This document shows positions 40,901 to 53,579 of a DNA stretch of 64,000 nucleotides, piece by piece. The stretch is taken from NCBI RefSeq assembly GCF_043290135.1, contig NC_134701.1, forward strand, positions 3,536,001-3,600,000, in the 5' to 3' direction. Position numbers and translations under genes: made by a program. The stretch is from Rhipicephalus microplus. Its lineage: Eukaryota; Arthropoda; Arachnida; Ixodida; Ixodidae. Position 1 is the stretch's first letter; every line of letters starts with the position of its first letter. The notes under the pieces are model-generated. The model was not told the origin of the DNA. It worked only from the letters and a program-made list of their open reading frames with translations, and did not search any database.

Positions 40901-41024
40901 TAACCTAACGTAACCTAACCTAACCTAACCCAACCTAACCTAACATAACCTAACCTAACCTAACCAAATCTAACCTAACGTAACGTAACCTAACCAAACC
41001 TAACCTAACCTAACCTAACCTAAC
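40901..41024. repeat. Interstitial telomeric block T35
   Basis: 124 bp, T28-like, with a private ccaaatctaacc. Confidence 0.93.
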
Positions 41025-41702
41025 GACGTTTGCAAGCGCTTTCACATTAGATATCGCAGTTCCCGACTTGTAATGGTGAAAAACACTGCATCTCACTAAG
41101 TGACATTGTTTAATGCGGTTTTACGACGGTTCATATCTTAACCTAACCTAACATTGGTACTTGTATTGAAAAACGCTCTATTACACTGTTTAGTTCACAA
41201 TTACGATATTCGCATAACCTCACAGTTTTTCACCAACTTATTGCAGTACAGAACGCTGTATCTCGCTAAATGACATCGTTCTTTAAGGTTTCACGATGCT
41301 TGCATGCGCTTTAACGAGAATATCACAACATAGCAGTTTCGCACTTGTAACGGTACAACACGCAGTATTTGGCTTGTTCATGCCGTTTTGTGTGCTTTCA
41401 CAACATTTCACCTATCGCAGTTTCGTACTCGCAATAAAACAACACTATCTCGTTAGATGACGTCGTTTTTGGTAGTTGCACGACGCAACCTAGCTTAAAC
41501 TAACATAACTCAACCTAACATAACCTTCGCACTTCTATCGTTAGAAAACGTTTTACTCGCTACTTTACATTGCTTTCTACAACATTACGACGGTTTCAAG
41601 CGCTTTCACATTAGATATCGCAGTTCCCAACTTGTAAAGGTGAAAAACACTGCATCTCACTAAGTGACATTGTTTATTGCGGTTTTACGACGGTTCATAC
41701 CT

Positions 41703-41836
41703 TAACCTAACGTAACCTAACCTAACCTAACCCAACCTAACCTAGCATAACCTAACCTAACCTAACCTAACCTAACCAAACCTAACCTAACGTAACCTAA
41801 CCTAACCTAACCTAACCTAACCTAACCTAACCTAAC
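41703..41836. repeat. Interstitial telomeric block T36
   Basis: 134 bp with cctagcataacc. It is matched by T41 (49301). Confidence 0.93.
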
Positions 41837-43202
41837 GACGTTTGCAAGCGCTTTCACATTAGATATCGCAGTTCCCGACTTGTAATGGTGAAAAACACTG
41901 CATCTCACTAAGTGACATTATTTAATGCGGTTTTACGACGGTTCATATCTTAACCTAACTTAACATTCGTACTTGTATTGAAAAACGCTCTATTACACTG
42001 TTTCGTTCACAATTACGATATTTGCATAACCTCACAGTTTTTCACCAACTTATTGCAGTACAGAACGCTGTATCTCGCTAAACGACATTGTTCTTTAAGG
42101 TTTCACGATGCTTGCATGCGCTTTAACGAGAATATCACAATATAGCAGTTTCGCACTTGTAACGGTAGAACACGCAGTATTTGGCTTGTTCATGCCGTTT
42201 TGTGTGCATTCACAACATTTCACCTATCGCAGTTTAATACTCGCAATAAAACAACACTATCTCGTTAGATGACGTCGTTTTTGGTAGTTTCACGACGCTA
42301 CCTAGCTTAAACTAACCTAACCTAACCTAACCTTCGCACTTCTATCCTTAGAAAACGTTTTACTTGCAACTTTACAATGTTTTCTACAAGATTACGACGG
42401 TTTCATGCGCTTTCACTTTAGATATCGTAGTTCCCGACTTGTAATGTTGAAAAACACTACATCTCACTAAGTGACATTGTTTAATGCGGTTTTACGACGG
42501 TTGATATGTCAACCTAACCTAACATTCGCACTTGTATCTAAAGACGCTCAATTACACTGTTTCGTTCACAATTACGATATTTGCTTGACCTCACCGTTTC
42601 TCACCAACTTATTACAGTACAGAACGCTGTATCTCGCTAAATGACATCGTTCTTAAGGTTTCACGATACTTGCATGCGCTTTACCGAGAATGTCACAACA
42701 TAGCAGTTTCGCACTTGTAACGGTACAACACGCAGTATTTGGCTTGTTCATGCCGTTTTGTGTGCTTTCACAACATTTTACCTATCGCAGTTTCGTACTC
42801 GCAATAAAACAACACTATCTCGTTAGATGACGTCGTTTTTGGTGGTTTCACGACGCTACCTAGCTTAAACTAACATAACTCAACCTAACATAACCTTCGC
42901 ACTTCTATTGTTAGAAAACGTTTTACTCGCTACTTTACATTGCTTTCTACAACATTACGACGGTTTCAAGCGCTTTCACATTAGATATCGCAGTTCCCAA
43001 CTTGTAAAGGTGAAAAACACTGCATCTCACTAAGTGACATTGTTTAATGCGGTTTTAGCGCGGTTCATATCTTAACCTATCCTAACCTAACCTGAAGCAA
43101 AACTGCGATTCGGCCTAGTTGGAATCTATCCATCCTGAAAATGTATGCGCAGGCGAACAAGGACAAAGAAAGGAATACAAACTGGCGCAATCTAACAACT
43201 GA

Positions 43203-43208
43203 TTTATT
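43203..43208 (-). promoter_or_regulatory. Possible polyadenylation signal AATAAA
   Basis: AATAAA on the minus strand about 120 bases after the endonuclease stop codon, inside the retroelement 3' region. A hexamer of this composition is common by chance in AT-rich DNA, and no transcript evidence is available. Confidence 0.3.
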
Positions 43209-43328
43209 AATCGAAAAACATTGACTCTTTTTAACCCTCGGAACAGCGCTCCCTGGTGACCTAAAAAAACACACAATGCACTGCGCACTTACGACAACGA
43301 TAACAAAAACATAAAAACGATACCAGTT

Positions 43329-43796
43329 TCATTGATTGACAGACAGGAGCGCGATTTCTTTTGTTAGTAAAGCTACTGAAGGGTGGCTAACACAGTTGTC
43401 TTTCTGCTTGTCTATATGATATGCCTCCATTATCTCCCTTGACGTCTTGTTTCTACTCCTATACAGCAAGGTAGTGTCGCTAAAGCAAGGAGAGCATGCG
43501 CACTCATTGCAATGCATTGCCAAATGGGTTACAGGCCGACCTTTCAGGCTTGACATATGCTCTCTTAGCCTCGTGTTAATGCACCTGCCAGTCTGCCCTA
43601 TATATACACAACCGCATGATAAAGGTATGCAATACACCACACTGTGTGCACATTCAACAAACCTGAGCTTATGTCTTATGCTACATCTCTTATGTGCGTT
43701 GGTCCCTCTGTCGCATTTCTGGTTGACCAACGCGCACACTCCTCCTATTTTGTTTTTGGCCGAAAACACTACTTTCACATCATACTTTCCAGCCAC
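43329..43796 (-). CDS. GIY-YIG endonuclease domain of a Penelope-like element (partial)
   Basis: 155 codons from a GTG that is only the first candidate start. The same frame stays open upstream to the element boundary near 43817 (adding RLSHRLKK), so the true protein began in lost sequence. Visible parts: Cys-rich linker with C21, C28 and C38; GIY-like VVY at 53-55; YIG at 65-67 in VYIGQTGRC; TRLREH at 75-80 with the family arginine and histidine; HLAMHC at 91-96 followed by C99, C101 and C104; and REIMEAYHI at 120-128 with the catalytic glutamate candidates E121 and E124. In PLEs this C-terminal domain nicks the target DNA and works with the N-terminal reverse transcriptase, which is not present here. 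The frame is undamaged, suggesting a fairly young insertion, but a truncated copy cannot move by itself. Family assignment is by remembered motif pattern. A host GIY-YIG gene is unlikely given the setting. Confidence 0.82.
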   Translation of the reverse strand: MAGKYDVKVVFSAKNKIGGVCALVNQKCDRGTNAHKRCSIRHKLRFVECAHSVVYCIPLSCGCVYIGQTGRCINTRLREHMSSLKGRPVTHLAMHCNECACSPCFSDTTLLYRSRNKTSREIMEAYHIDKQKDNCVSHPSVALLTKEIALLSVNQ

Positions 43797-43924
43797 CTTT
43801 TTTAATCTATGTGAAAGCCTAACCTAACCCAACCTAACCTAACATAACCTAACCTAACCTAACCTAACCTAACCAAACCTAACCTAACGTAACCTAACCT
43901 AACCTAACCTAACCTAACCTAACG

Positions 43925-45160
43925 ACGTTTGCAAGCGCTTTCACATTAGATATCGCAGTTCCCGACTTGTAATGGTGAAAAACACTGCATCCCACTAAGT
44001 GACATTGTTTAATGCGGTTTTACGACGGTTCATATCTTAACCTAACCTAACATTGGTACTTGTATTGAAAAACGCTCTATTACACTGTTTCGTTCACAAT
44101 TACGATATTTGCATAACCTCACAGTTTTTCACCAACTTATTGCAGTACAGAACGCTGTATCTCGCTAAATGACATCGTTCTTTAAGGTTTCACGATGATT
44201 GCATGCGCTTTAACGAGAATATCACATTATAGCAGTTTCGCACTTGTAACGGTACAACACGCAGTATCTGGCTTGTTCAAGCCGTTTTGTGTACTTTCAC
44301 AACATTTCACCTATTGCAGTTTCGTACATGCAATAAAACAACACTATCTCGTTAGATGACGTCCTTTTTGGTGGTCTCACGACGCTACATAGCTTAAACT
44401 AACATACCTCAAGCTAACCTGCGCACTTCTATCTTTAGAAAACGTTTTACTCGCAATTTTACAATGTTTTCTACAAGATTACGACGGTTTCATGCGCTTT
44501 CACATTAGATATCGTAGTTCCCGACTTGTAATGGTGAAAAACACTGCATCTCACTAAGTGACATTGTTTAATGCGGTTTTACGACGGTTCATATCTTAAC
44601 CTAACCTAACATTCGCACTTGTATTAAAAAACGCTCTATTACACTGTTTCGTTCACAATTAGGATATTTGCATAACCTCACAGTTTTTCACCAACTTATT
44701 GCAGTACAGAACGCTGTATCTCGCTAAATGACATCGTTCTTTAAGGTTTCACGATGCTTGCATGCGCTTTAACGAGAATATCACAACATAGCAGTTTCGC
44801 ACTTGTAACGGTACAACACGCAGTATTTGGCTTGTTCATGCCGTTTTGTGTGCTTTCACAGCATTTCACCTATCGCAGTTTTGTACTCGCAATTAAACAA
44901 CACTATCTCGTTAGATGACGTCGTTTTTTGTGGTTTCACGACGCTACCTAGCTTAAACTAACATAACTCAACCTAACATAACCTTCGCACTTCTATCGTT
45001 AGAAAACGTTTTACTCGCTACTTTACATTGCTTTCTACAACATTACGACGGTTTCAAGCGCTTTCACATTAGATATCGCAGTTCCCAACTTGTAAAGGTG
45101 AAAAACACTGCATCTCACTAAGTGACATTGTTTAATGCGGTTTTAGCGCGGTTCATATCT
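43925..45160. repeat. Satellite X-W pair right of the retroelement
   Basis: Two 560-bp units between T37 and T38. The X unit has the cacgatgattgcatgcg and aagctaacctgcgcac variants. The W unit shows an unusual aattaaacaacac in slot 5 (others aataaaacaacac) and cacagcatttcac in slot 4. No gene was seen. Confidence 0.87.
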
Positions 45161-45274
45161 TAACCTAACCTAACCTAACCTAACCTAACCCATCCTAACC
45201 TAACATAACCTAACCTAACCTAACCTAACCAAACCTAACCTAACCTAACCTAACCTAACCTAAGCTAACCTAAC
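45161..45274. repeat. Interstitial telomeric block T38
   Basis: 114 bp with cccatcctaacc, shared only with T42. Confidence 0.93.
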
Positions 45275-46505
45275 GACGTTTGCAAGCGCTTTCACATTAG
45301 ATATCGCAGTTCCCGACTTGTAATGGTGAAAAACACTGCATCTCACTAAGTGACATTGTTTAATGCGGTTTTACGACGGTTCATATCTTAACCTAACCTA
45401 ACATTCGTACTTGTATTGAAAAACGCTCTATTACACTGTTTCGTTCACAATTACGATATTTGCATAACCTCACAGTTTTTCACCAACTTATTGCAGTACA
45501 GAACGCTGTATCTCGCTAAATGACATTGTTCTTTAAGGTTTCACGATGCTTGCGTGCGCTTTAACGAGAATATCACAATATAGCAGTTTCGCACTTGTAA
45601 CGGTAGAACACGCAGTATTTGGCTTGTTCATGCCGTTTTGTGTGCATTCACAACATTTCACCTATCGCAGTTTAATACTCGCAATAAAACAACACTATCT
45701 CGTTAGATGACGTCGTTTTTGGTAGTTTCATGACGCTACCTAGCTTAAACTAACCTAACCTAACCTAACCTTCGCACTTCTATCGTTAGAAAACGTTTTA
45801 CTCGCAACTTTACAATGTTTTCTACAAGATTACGACGGTTTCATGCGCTTTCACATTAGATATCGTAGTTCCCGACTTGTAATGTTGAAAAACACTACAT
45901 ACTAAGTGACATTGTTTAATGCGGTTTTACGACGGTTGATATGTCAACCTAACCTAACATTCGCACTTGTATCTAAAGACGCTCAATTACACTGTTTCGT
46001 TCACAATTACAATATTTGCTTGACCTCACAGTTTCTCACCAACTTATTACAGTACAGAACGCTGTATCTCGCTAAATGACATCGTTCTTAAGGTTTCACG
46101 ATACTTGCATGCGCTTTACCGAGAATGTCACAACATAGCAGTTTCGCAGTTGTAACGGTACAACACGCAGTATTTGGCTTGTTCATGCCGTTTTGTGTGC
46201 TTTCACATTTTACCTATCGCAGTTTCGTACTCGCAATAAAACAACACTATCTCGTTAGATGACGTCGTTTTTGGTGGTTTCACGACGCTACCTAGCTTAA
46301 ACTAACATAACTCAACCTAACATAACCTTCGCACTTCTATCGTAAGAAAACGTTTTACTCGCTACTTTACATTGCTTTCTACAACATTACGACGGTTTCA
46401 AGCGCTTTCACATTAGATATCGCAGTTCCCAACTTGTAAAGGTGAAAAACACTGCATCTCACTAAGTGACACTGTTTAATGCGGTTTTAGCGCGGTTCAT
46501 ATCTT

Positions 46506-47263
46506 AACCTAACCTAACCTAACCTAACCTAACCCAACCTAACCTAACATAACCTAACCTAACCTAACCTAACCTAACCTAACCTAACCTAACCTAACCT
46601 GACCTAACCTAACCTAACCTTACCTAACCTAACCTAACCTAACCCAACCCAACCTAACCTAACCTAACCTAACCTAAACTAACCTAACCCAACCTAACCT
46701 AACCTAACCTAACCTAACCCAATCTAACCCAACCCAACCCAACCTAACCTAACCTAAGCTAACCTAACCTAACCTAACCAAACCTATCCTAACCTAACTT
46801 AACGTAACCTAACGTAACCTAACCTAACCTATTCTAACGTAACCTAACCTTACCTGACCTAACCTAACCTAACGTAACCTAACCTAACCTAACATAACCT
46901 AACGTAACCTAACCTAACCTAACCTAACCTAACCTAACCTAACCTAACCTAACCTAACCGAACCTAACCCAACCCAACCCAACCCAACAACACCCAACAC
47001 AACCTAACCTAACCTAACCTAACCTAACCAAATTATCCTTACCTAACCTAACCTAACCTAACGTAACCTAACCTAACCTAACCTAACGTAACCTAACCTA
47101 ACCTAACGTAACCTAACCTAACCTAACCTAACCTAACCTAACCAAACCTAACCTAACCTAACCTAACCTAACCCAACTCAACCCAACCTAACCTAATCTA
47201 ACCTAACCTAACCTAACCTAACCTAGCCAAACCTAACCTAACCTAACCTAACCTAACCTAACG
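46506..47263. repeat. Long interstitial telomeric block T39
   Basis: About 758 bp. Ordered landmarks: cctgacc, cttacc, cccaacccaacc, taaactaacc, cccaatctaaccc, aagctaacc, caaacctatcc, ttctaacgtaacc, cccaacaacacccaacac, aaattatcctt (about 47030-47040), cccaactcaaccc, cctagccaaacc. T43 has the same series. Confidence 0.95.
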
Positions 47264-47940
47264 ACGGTTGCAAGCGCTTTCACATTAAATATCGCAGTTC
47301 CCCACTTTTAATGGTGAAAAACACTGCATCTCAGTAATTGACATTGTTTAATGCGGTTTTACGACGGTTCATATCTAAACCTAACCTAACATTCGCACTT
47401 GTATCTAAAAACGCTCTATTACACTGTTTTTTTCAATATTACGATATTTGCATAACCTCACAGTTTTTCACCAACTTATTGCAGTACAGAACGCTGTATC
47501 TCGCTAAATGACATTGTTCTTTAAGGTTTCACGATGCTTGCATGCGCTTTAACGAGAATATCACAATATAGCAGTTTCGCACTTGTAACGGTAGAACACG
47601 CAGTATTTGCCTTGTTCATGCCGTTTTGTGTGCTTTCACAACATTTCACCTATCGCAGTTTAATACTCGCTATAAAACAACACTATCTCTTTAGATGACG
47701 TCGTTTTTGGTAGTTTCACGACGCTACCTAGCTTAAACTAACATAACTCAACCTAACGTAATCTTCGCACTTCTATCGTTAGAAAACGTTTTACTCGCTA
47801 CTTTACATTGCTTTCTACAACATTACGACGGTTTCAAGCGCTTTCACATTAGATATCGCAGTTCCCAAGTTGTAAAGGTGAAAAACACTGCATCTCACTA
47901 AGTGACATTGTTTATTGCGGTTTTACGACGGTTCATACCT

Positions 47941-48064
47941 TAACCTAACGTAACCTAACCTAACCTAACCCAACCTAACCTAACATAACCTAACCTAACC
48001 TAACCTAACCAAACCTAACCTAACGTAACCTAACCTAACCTAACCTAACCTAACCTAACCTAAC
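47941..48064. repeat. Interstitial telomeric block T40
   Basis: 124 bp. Just right of it the sequence gtgaaaacactg has lost one A, a marker shared with the T44 flank. Confidence 0.93.
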
Positions 48065-49300
48065 GACGTTTGCAAGCGCTTTCACATTAGATATCGCAGT
48101 TCCCGACTTGTAATGGTGAAAACACTGCATCTCACTAAGTGACATTGTTTAATGCGGTTTTACGACGGTTCATATCTTAACCTAACCTAACATTCGTACT
48201 TGTATTGAAAAACGCTCTATTACACTGTTTCGTTCACAATTACGATATTTGCATAACCTCACAGTTTTTCACCAACTTATTGCAGTACAGAACGCTGTAT
48301 CTCGCTAAATGACATTGTTCTTTAAGGTTTCACGATGCTTGCATGCGCTTTAACGAGAATATCACAATATAGCAGTTTCGCACTTGTAACGGTAGAACAC
48401 GCAGTATTTGGCTTGTTCATGCCGTTTTGTGTGCATTCACAACATTTCACCTATCGCAGTTTAATACTCGCAATAAAACAACACTATCTCGTTAGATGAC
48501 GTCGTTTTTGGTAGTTTCATGACGCTACCTAGCTTAAACTAACCTAACCTAACCTAACCTTCGCAGTTCTATCGTTAGAAAACGTTTTACTCGCAACTTT
48601 ACAATGTTTTCTACAAGATTACGATGGTTTCATGCGCTTTCACATTAGATATCGTAGTTCCCGACTTGTAATGGTGAAAAACACTGCATCTCACTAAGTG
48701 ACATTGTTTAATGCGGTTTTACGACGGTTCATATCTTAACCTAACCTAACATTCGCACTTGTATTAAAAAACGCTCTATTACACTGTTTCGTTCACAATT
48801 AGGATATTTGCATAACCTCACAGTTTTTCACCAACTTATTGCAGTACAGAACGCTGTATCTCGCTAAATGACATCGTTCTTTAAGGTTTCACGATGCTTG
48901 CATGCGCTTTAACGAGAATATCACAACATAGCAGTTTCGCACTTGTAACGGTACAACACGCAGTATTTGGCTTGTTCATGCCGTTTTGTGTGCTTTCACA
49001 ACATTTCACCTATCGCAGTTTCGTACTCGCAATAAAACAACACTATCTCGTTAGATGACGTCGTTTTTGGTAGTTGCACGACGCAACCTAGCTTAAACTA
49101 ACATAACTCAACCTAACATAACCTTCGCACTTCTATCGTTAGAAAACGTTTTACTCGCTACTTTACATTGCTTTCTACAACATTACGACGGTTTCAAGCG
49201 CTTTCACATTAGATATCGCAGTTCCCAACTTGTAAAGGTGAAAAACACTGCATCTCACTAAGTGACATTGTTTATTGCGGTTTTACGACGGTTCATACCT

Positions 49301-49429
49301 TAACCTAACGTAACCTAACCTAACCTAACCCAACCTAACCTAGCATAACCTAACCTAACCTAACCTAACCTAACCAAACCTAACCTAACGTAACCTAACC
49401 TAACCTAACCTAACCTAACCTAACCTAAC
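49301..49429. repeat. Interstitial telomeric block T41
   Basis: 129 bp with cctagcataacc, the counterpart of T36. Confidence 0.93.
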
Positions 49430-50666
49430 GACGTTTGCAAGCGCTTTCACATTAGATATCGCAGTTCCCGACTTGTAATGGTGAAAAACACTGCATCTCA
49501 CTAAGTGACATTATTTAATGCGGTTTTACGACGGTTCATATCTTAACCTAACTTAACATTCGTACTTGTATTGAAAAACGCTCTATTACACTGTTTCGTT
49601 CACAATTACGATATTTGCATAACCTCACAGTTTTTCACCAACTTATTGCAGTACAGAACGCTGTATCTCGCTAAACGACATTGTTCTTTAAGGTTTCACG
49701 ATGCTTGCATGCGCTTTAACGAGAATATCACAATATAGCAGTTTCGCACTTGTAACGGTAGAACACGCAGTATTTGGCTTGTTCATGCCGTTTTGTGTGC
49801 ATTCACAACATTTCACCTATCGCAGTTTAATACTCGCAATAAAACAACACTATCTCGTTAGATGACGTCGTTTTTGGTAGTTTCACGACGCTACCTAGCT
49901 TAAACTAACCTAACCTAACCTAACCTTCGCACTTCTATCCTTAGAAAACGTTTTACTTGCAACTTTACAATGTTTTCTACAAGATTACGACGGTTTCATG
50001 CGCTTTCACTTTAGATATCGTAGTTCCCGACTTGTAATGTTGAAAAACACTACATCTCACTAAGTGACATTGTTTAATGCGGTTTTACGACGGTTGATAT
50101 GTCAACCTAACCTAACATTCGCACTTGTATCTAAAGACGCTCAATTACACTGTTTCGTTCACAATTACGATATTTGCTTGACCTCACCGTTTCTCACCAA
50201 CTTATTACAGTACAGAACGCTGTATCTCGCTAAATGACATCGTTCTTAAGGTTTCACGATACTTGCATGCGCTTTACCGAGAATGTCACAACATAGCAGT
50301 TTCGCACTTGTAACGGTACAACACGCAGTATTTGGCTTGTTCATGCCGTTTTGTGTGCTTTCACAACATTTTACCTATCGCAGTTTCGTACTCGCAATAA
50401 AACAACACTATCTCGTTAGATGACGTCGTTTTTGGTGGTTTCACGACGCTACCTAGCTTAAACTAACATAACTCAACCTAACATAACCTTCGCACTTCTA
50501 TTGTTAGAAAACGTTTTACTCGCTACTTTACATTGCTTTCTACAACATTACGACGGTTTCAAGCGCTTTCACATTAGATATCGCAGTTCCCAACTTGTAA
50601 AGGTGAAAAACACTGCATCTCACTAAGTGACATTGTTTAATGCGGTTTTAGCGCGGTTCATATCTT

Positions 50667-50769
50667 AACCTAACCTAACCTAACCTAACCTAACCCATCC
50701 TAACCTAACATAACCTAACCTAACCTAACCTAACCAAACCTAACCTAACCTAACCTAAGCTAACCTAAC
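50667..50769. repeat. Interstitial telomeric block T42
   Basis: 103 bp, the counterpart of T38, slightly shorter. Confidence 0.93.
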
Positions 50770-51999
50770 GACGTTTGCAAGCGCTTTCACATTAGATATC
50801 GCAGTTCCCGACTTGTAATGGTGAAAAACACTGCATCTCACTAAGTGACATTGTTTAATGCGGTTTTACGACGGTTCATATCTTAACCTAACCTAACATT
50901 CGTACTTGTATTGAAAAACGCTCTATTACACTGTTTCGTTCACAATTACGATATTTGCATAACCTCACAGTTTTTCACCAACTTATTGCAGTACAGAACG
51001 CTGTATCTCGCTAAATGACATTGTTCTTTAAGGTTTCACGATGCTTGCGTGCGCTTTAACGAGAATATCACAATATAGCAGTTTCGCACTTGTAACGGTA
51101 GAACACGCAGTATTTGGCTTGTTCATGCCGTTTTGTGTGCATTCACAACATTTCACCTATCGCAGTTTAATACTCGCAATAAAACAACACTATCTCGTTA
51201 GATGACGTCGTTTTTGGTAGTTTCATGACGCTACCTAGCTTAAACTAACCTAACCTAACCTAACCTTCGCACTTCTATCGTTAGAAAACGTTTTACTCGC
51301 AACTTTACAATGTTTTCTACAAGATTACGACGGTTTCATGCGCTTTCACATTAGATATCGTAGTTCCCGACTTGTAATGTTGAAAAACACTACATACTAA
51401 GTGACATTGTTTAATGCGGTTTTACGACGGTTGATATGTCAACCTAACCTAACATTCGCACTTGTATCTAAAGACGCTCAATTACACTGTTTCGTTCACA
51501 ATTACAATATTTGCTTGACCTCACAGTTTCTCACCAACTTATTACAGTACAGAACGCTGTATCTCGCTAAATGACATCGTTCTTAAGGTTTCACGATACT
51601 TGCATGCGCTTTACCGAGAATGTCACAACATAGCAGTTTCGCAGTTGTAACGGTACAACACGCAGTATTTGGCTTGTTCATGCCGTTTTGTGTGCTTTCA
51701 CATTTTACCTATCGCAGTTTCGTACTCGCAATAAAACAACACTATCTCGTTAGATGACGTCGTTTTTGGTGGTTTCACGACGCTACCTAGCTTAAACTAA
51801 CATAACTCAACCTAACATAACCTTCGCACTTCTATCGTTAGAAAACGTTTTACTCGCTACTTTACATTGCTTTCTACAACATTACGACGGTTTCAAGCGC
51901 TTTCACATTAGATATCGCAGTTCCCAACTTGTAAAGGTGAAAAACACTGCATCTCACTAAGTGACACTGTTTAATGCGGTTTTAGCGCGGTTCATATCT

Positions 52000-52777
52000 T
52001 AACCTAACCTAACCTAACCTAACCTAACCCAACCTAACCTAACATAACCTAACCTAACCTAACCTAACCTAACCTAACCTAACCTAACCTAACCTGACCT
52101 AACCTAACCTAACCTTACCTAACCTAACCTAACCTAACCCAACCCAACCCAACCTAACCTAACCTAACCTAACCTAAACTAACCTAACCCAACCTAACCT
52201 AACCTAACCTAACCTAACCCAATCTAACCCAACCCAACCCAACCTAACCTAACCTAAGCTAACCTAACCTAACCTAACCAAACCTATCCTAACCTAACTT
52301 AACGTAACCTAACGTAACCTAACCTAACCTATTCTAACGTAACCTAACCTTACCTGACCTAACCTAACCTAACGTAACCTAACCTAACCTAACATAACCT
52401 AACGTAACCTAACCTAACCTAACCTAACCTAACCTAACCTAACCTAACCTAACCTAACCTAACCTAACCTAACCTAACCGAACCTAACCCAACCCAACCC
52501 AACCCAACAACACCCAACACAACCTAACCTAACCTAACCTAACCAAATTATCCTTACCTAACCTAACCTAACCTAACGTAACCTAACCTAACCTAACCTA
52601 ACGTAACCTAACCTAACCTAACGTAACCTAACCTAACCTAACCTAACCTAACCTAACCCAACCTAACCTAACCTAACCTAACCTAACCCAACTCAACCCA
52701 ACCTAACCTAATCTAACCTAACCTAACCTAACCTAACCTAGCCAAACCTAACCTAACCTAACCTAACCTAACCTAAC
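52000..52777. repeat. Long interstitial telomeric block T43
   Basis: About 778 bp, the same variant series as T39 with small gains and losses of CCTAA copies. The aaattatcctt tag lies near 52546. Confidence 0.95.
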
Positions 52778-53456
52778 GACGGTTGCAAGCGCTTTCACAT
52801 TAAATATCGCAGTTCCCCACTTTTAATGGTGAAAAACACTGCATCTCAGTAATTGACATTGTTTAATGCGGTTTTACGACGGTTCATATCTAAACCTAAC
52901 CTAACATTCGCACTTGTATCTAAAAACGCTCTATTACACTGTTTTTTTCAATATTACGATATTTGCATAACCTCACAGTTTTTCACCAACTTATTGCAGT
53001 ACAGAACGCTGTATCTCGCTAAATGACATTGTTCTTTAAGGTTTCACGATGCTTGCATGCGCTTTAACGAGAATATCACAATATAGCAGTTTCGCACTTG
53101 TAACGGTAGAACACGCAGTATTTGCCTTGTTCATGCCGTTTTGTGTGCTTTCACAACATTTCACCTATCGCAGTTTAATACTCGCTATAAAACAACACTA
53201 TCTCTTTAGATGACGTCGTTTTTGGTAGTTTCACGACGCTACCTAGCTTAAACTAACATAACTCAACCTAACGTAATCTTCGCACTTCTATCGTTAGAAA
53301 ACGTTTTACTCGCTACTTTACATTGCTTTCTACAACATTACGACGGTTTCAAGCGCTTTCACATTAGATATCGCAGTTCCCAAGTTGTAAAGGTGAAAAA
53401 CACTGCATCTCACTAAGTGACATTGTTTATTGCGGTTTTACGACGGTTCATACCTT

Positions 53457-53579
53457 AACCTAACGTAACCTAACCTAACCTAACCCAACCTAACCTAACA
53501 TAACCTAACCTAACCTAACCTAACCAAACCTAACCTAACGTAACCTAACCTAACCTAACCTAACCTAACCTAACCTAAC
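53457..53579. repeat. Interstitial telomeric block T44
   Basis: 123 bp, the counterpart of T40 and T49. Confidence 0.93.

Larger units (their letters stand above)
39914..43072. repeat. Large higher-order unit, partial copy C3 up to the retroelement
   Basis: Order T34, Z, T35, X/W chimera, T36, V-Z. Compared with C1 and C2, the module T21-W is missing: slot 6 of the Z unit ends in the W-type cccaagttgtaaagg near 40825 and leads into a T22/T28-like block. The next unit starts as X (gtttagttcac, gatattcgcat) and switches to W by about 41325 (cacaacatagcag). No gene was seen. Confidence 0.85.
43093..43817 (-). mobile_element. 5'-truncated Penelope-like retroelement fragment
   Basis: The only sequence in the window that is neither satellite nor CCTAA. 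On the minus strand it holds, in order, an open frame for a zinc-finger-like linker plus GIY-YIG endonuclease, then about 235 bp of 3' untranslated sequence. The reverse transcriptase that precedes the endonuclease in complete PLEs is absent, so the copy is truncated at its 5' end, and the reading frame runs straight into the right-hand CCTAA junction. Cctaacctaacc is present on both sides (43081-43092 and 43818-43829), which fits a target-site duplication but cannot be told apart from the surrounding repeat. The coding strand has the same sense as the G-rich TTAGG strand. Confidence 0.85.
43073..43924. repeat. Interstitial telomeric block T37, split by a retroelement
   Basis: Two CCTAA parts, 43073-43092 and 43818-43924, about 127 bp together, equivalent to T25 and T33 (same cctatcctaacc left edge). 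The intervening 725 bp is unrelated to the satellite. A V-Z pair lies before the block and an X-W pair after it. Confidence 0.92.
45161..50666. repeat. 5.5-kb segment D1
   Basis: Order T38, V-Z, T39, N unit, T40, V, W, T41, V-Z. The N unit after T39 is V-like with gtttttttcaatatt, tttgccttgttc and tctctttagatg. Positions 45161 to about 48620 recur nearly unchanged at 50667 to about 54135. In the rest, slot 6 near 48624 (gatggtttc) leads into a W unit, T41 and V-Z, a copy of the segment around T36. No gene was seen. Confidence 0.87.

Noticed and set aside
43077..43274. 65-codon minus-strand open frame
   Set aside because: It lies in the 3' untranslated part of the retroelement and its end reads through the junction into CCTAA, so it cannot be an original gene.
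43093..43817. Reverse transcriptase part of the Penelope-like element
   Set aside because: Only about 725 bp of non-satellite sequence is present and all of it is endonuclease linker, endonuclease and 3' region.
43447..43827. 126-codon plus-strand open frame
   Set aside because: It is antisense to the GIY-YIG frame, which has clear family motifs; this one has none and runs into CCTAA repeat.
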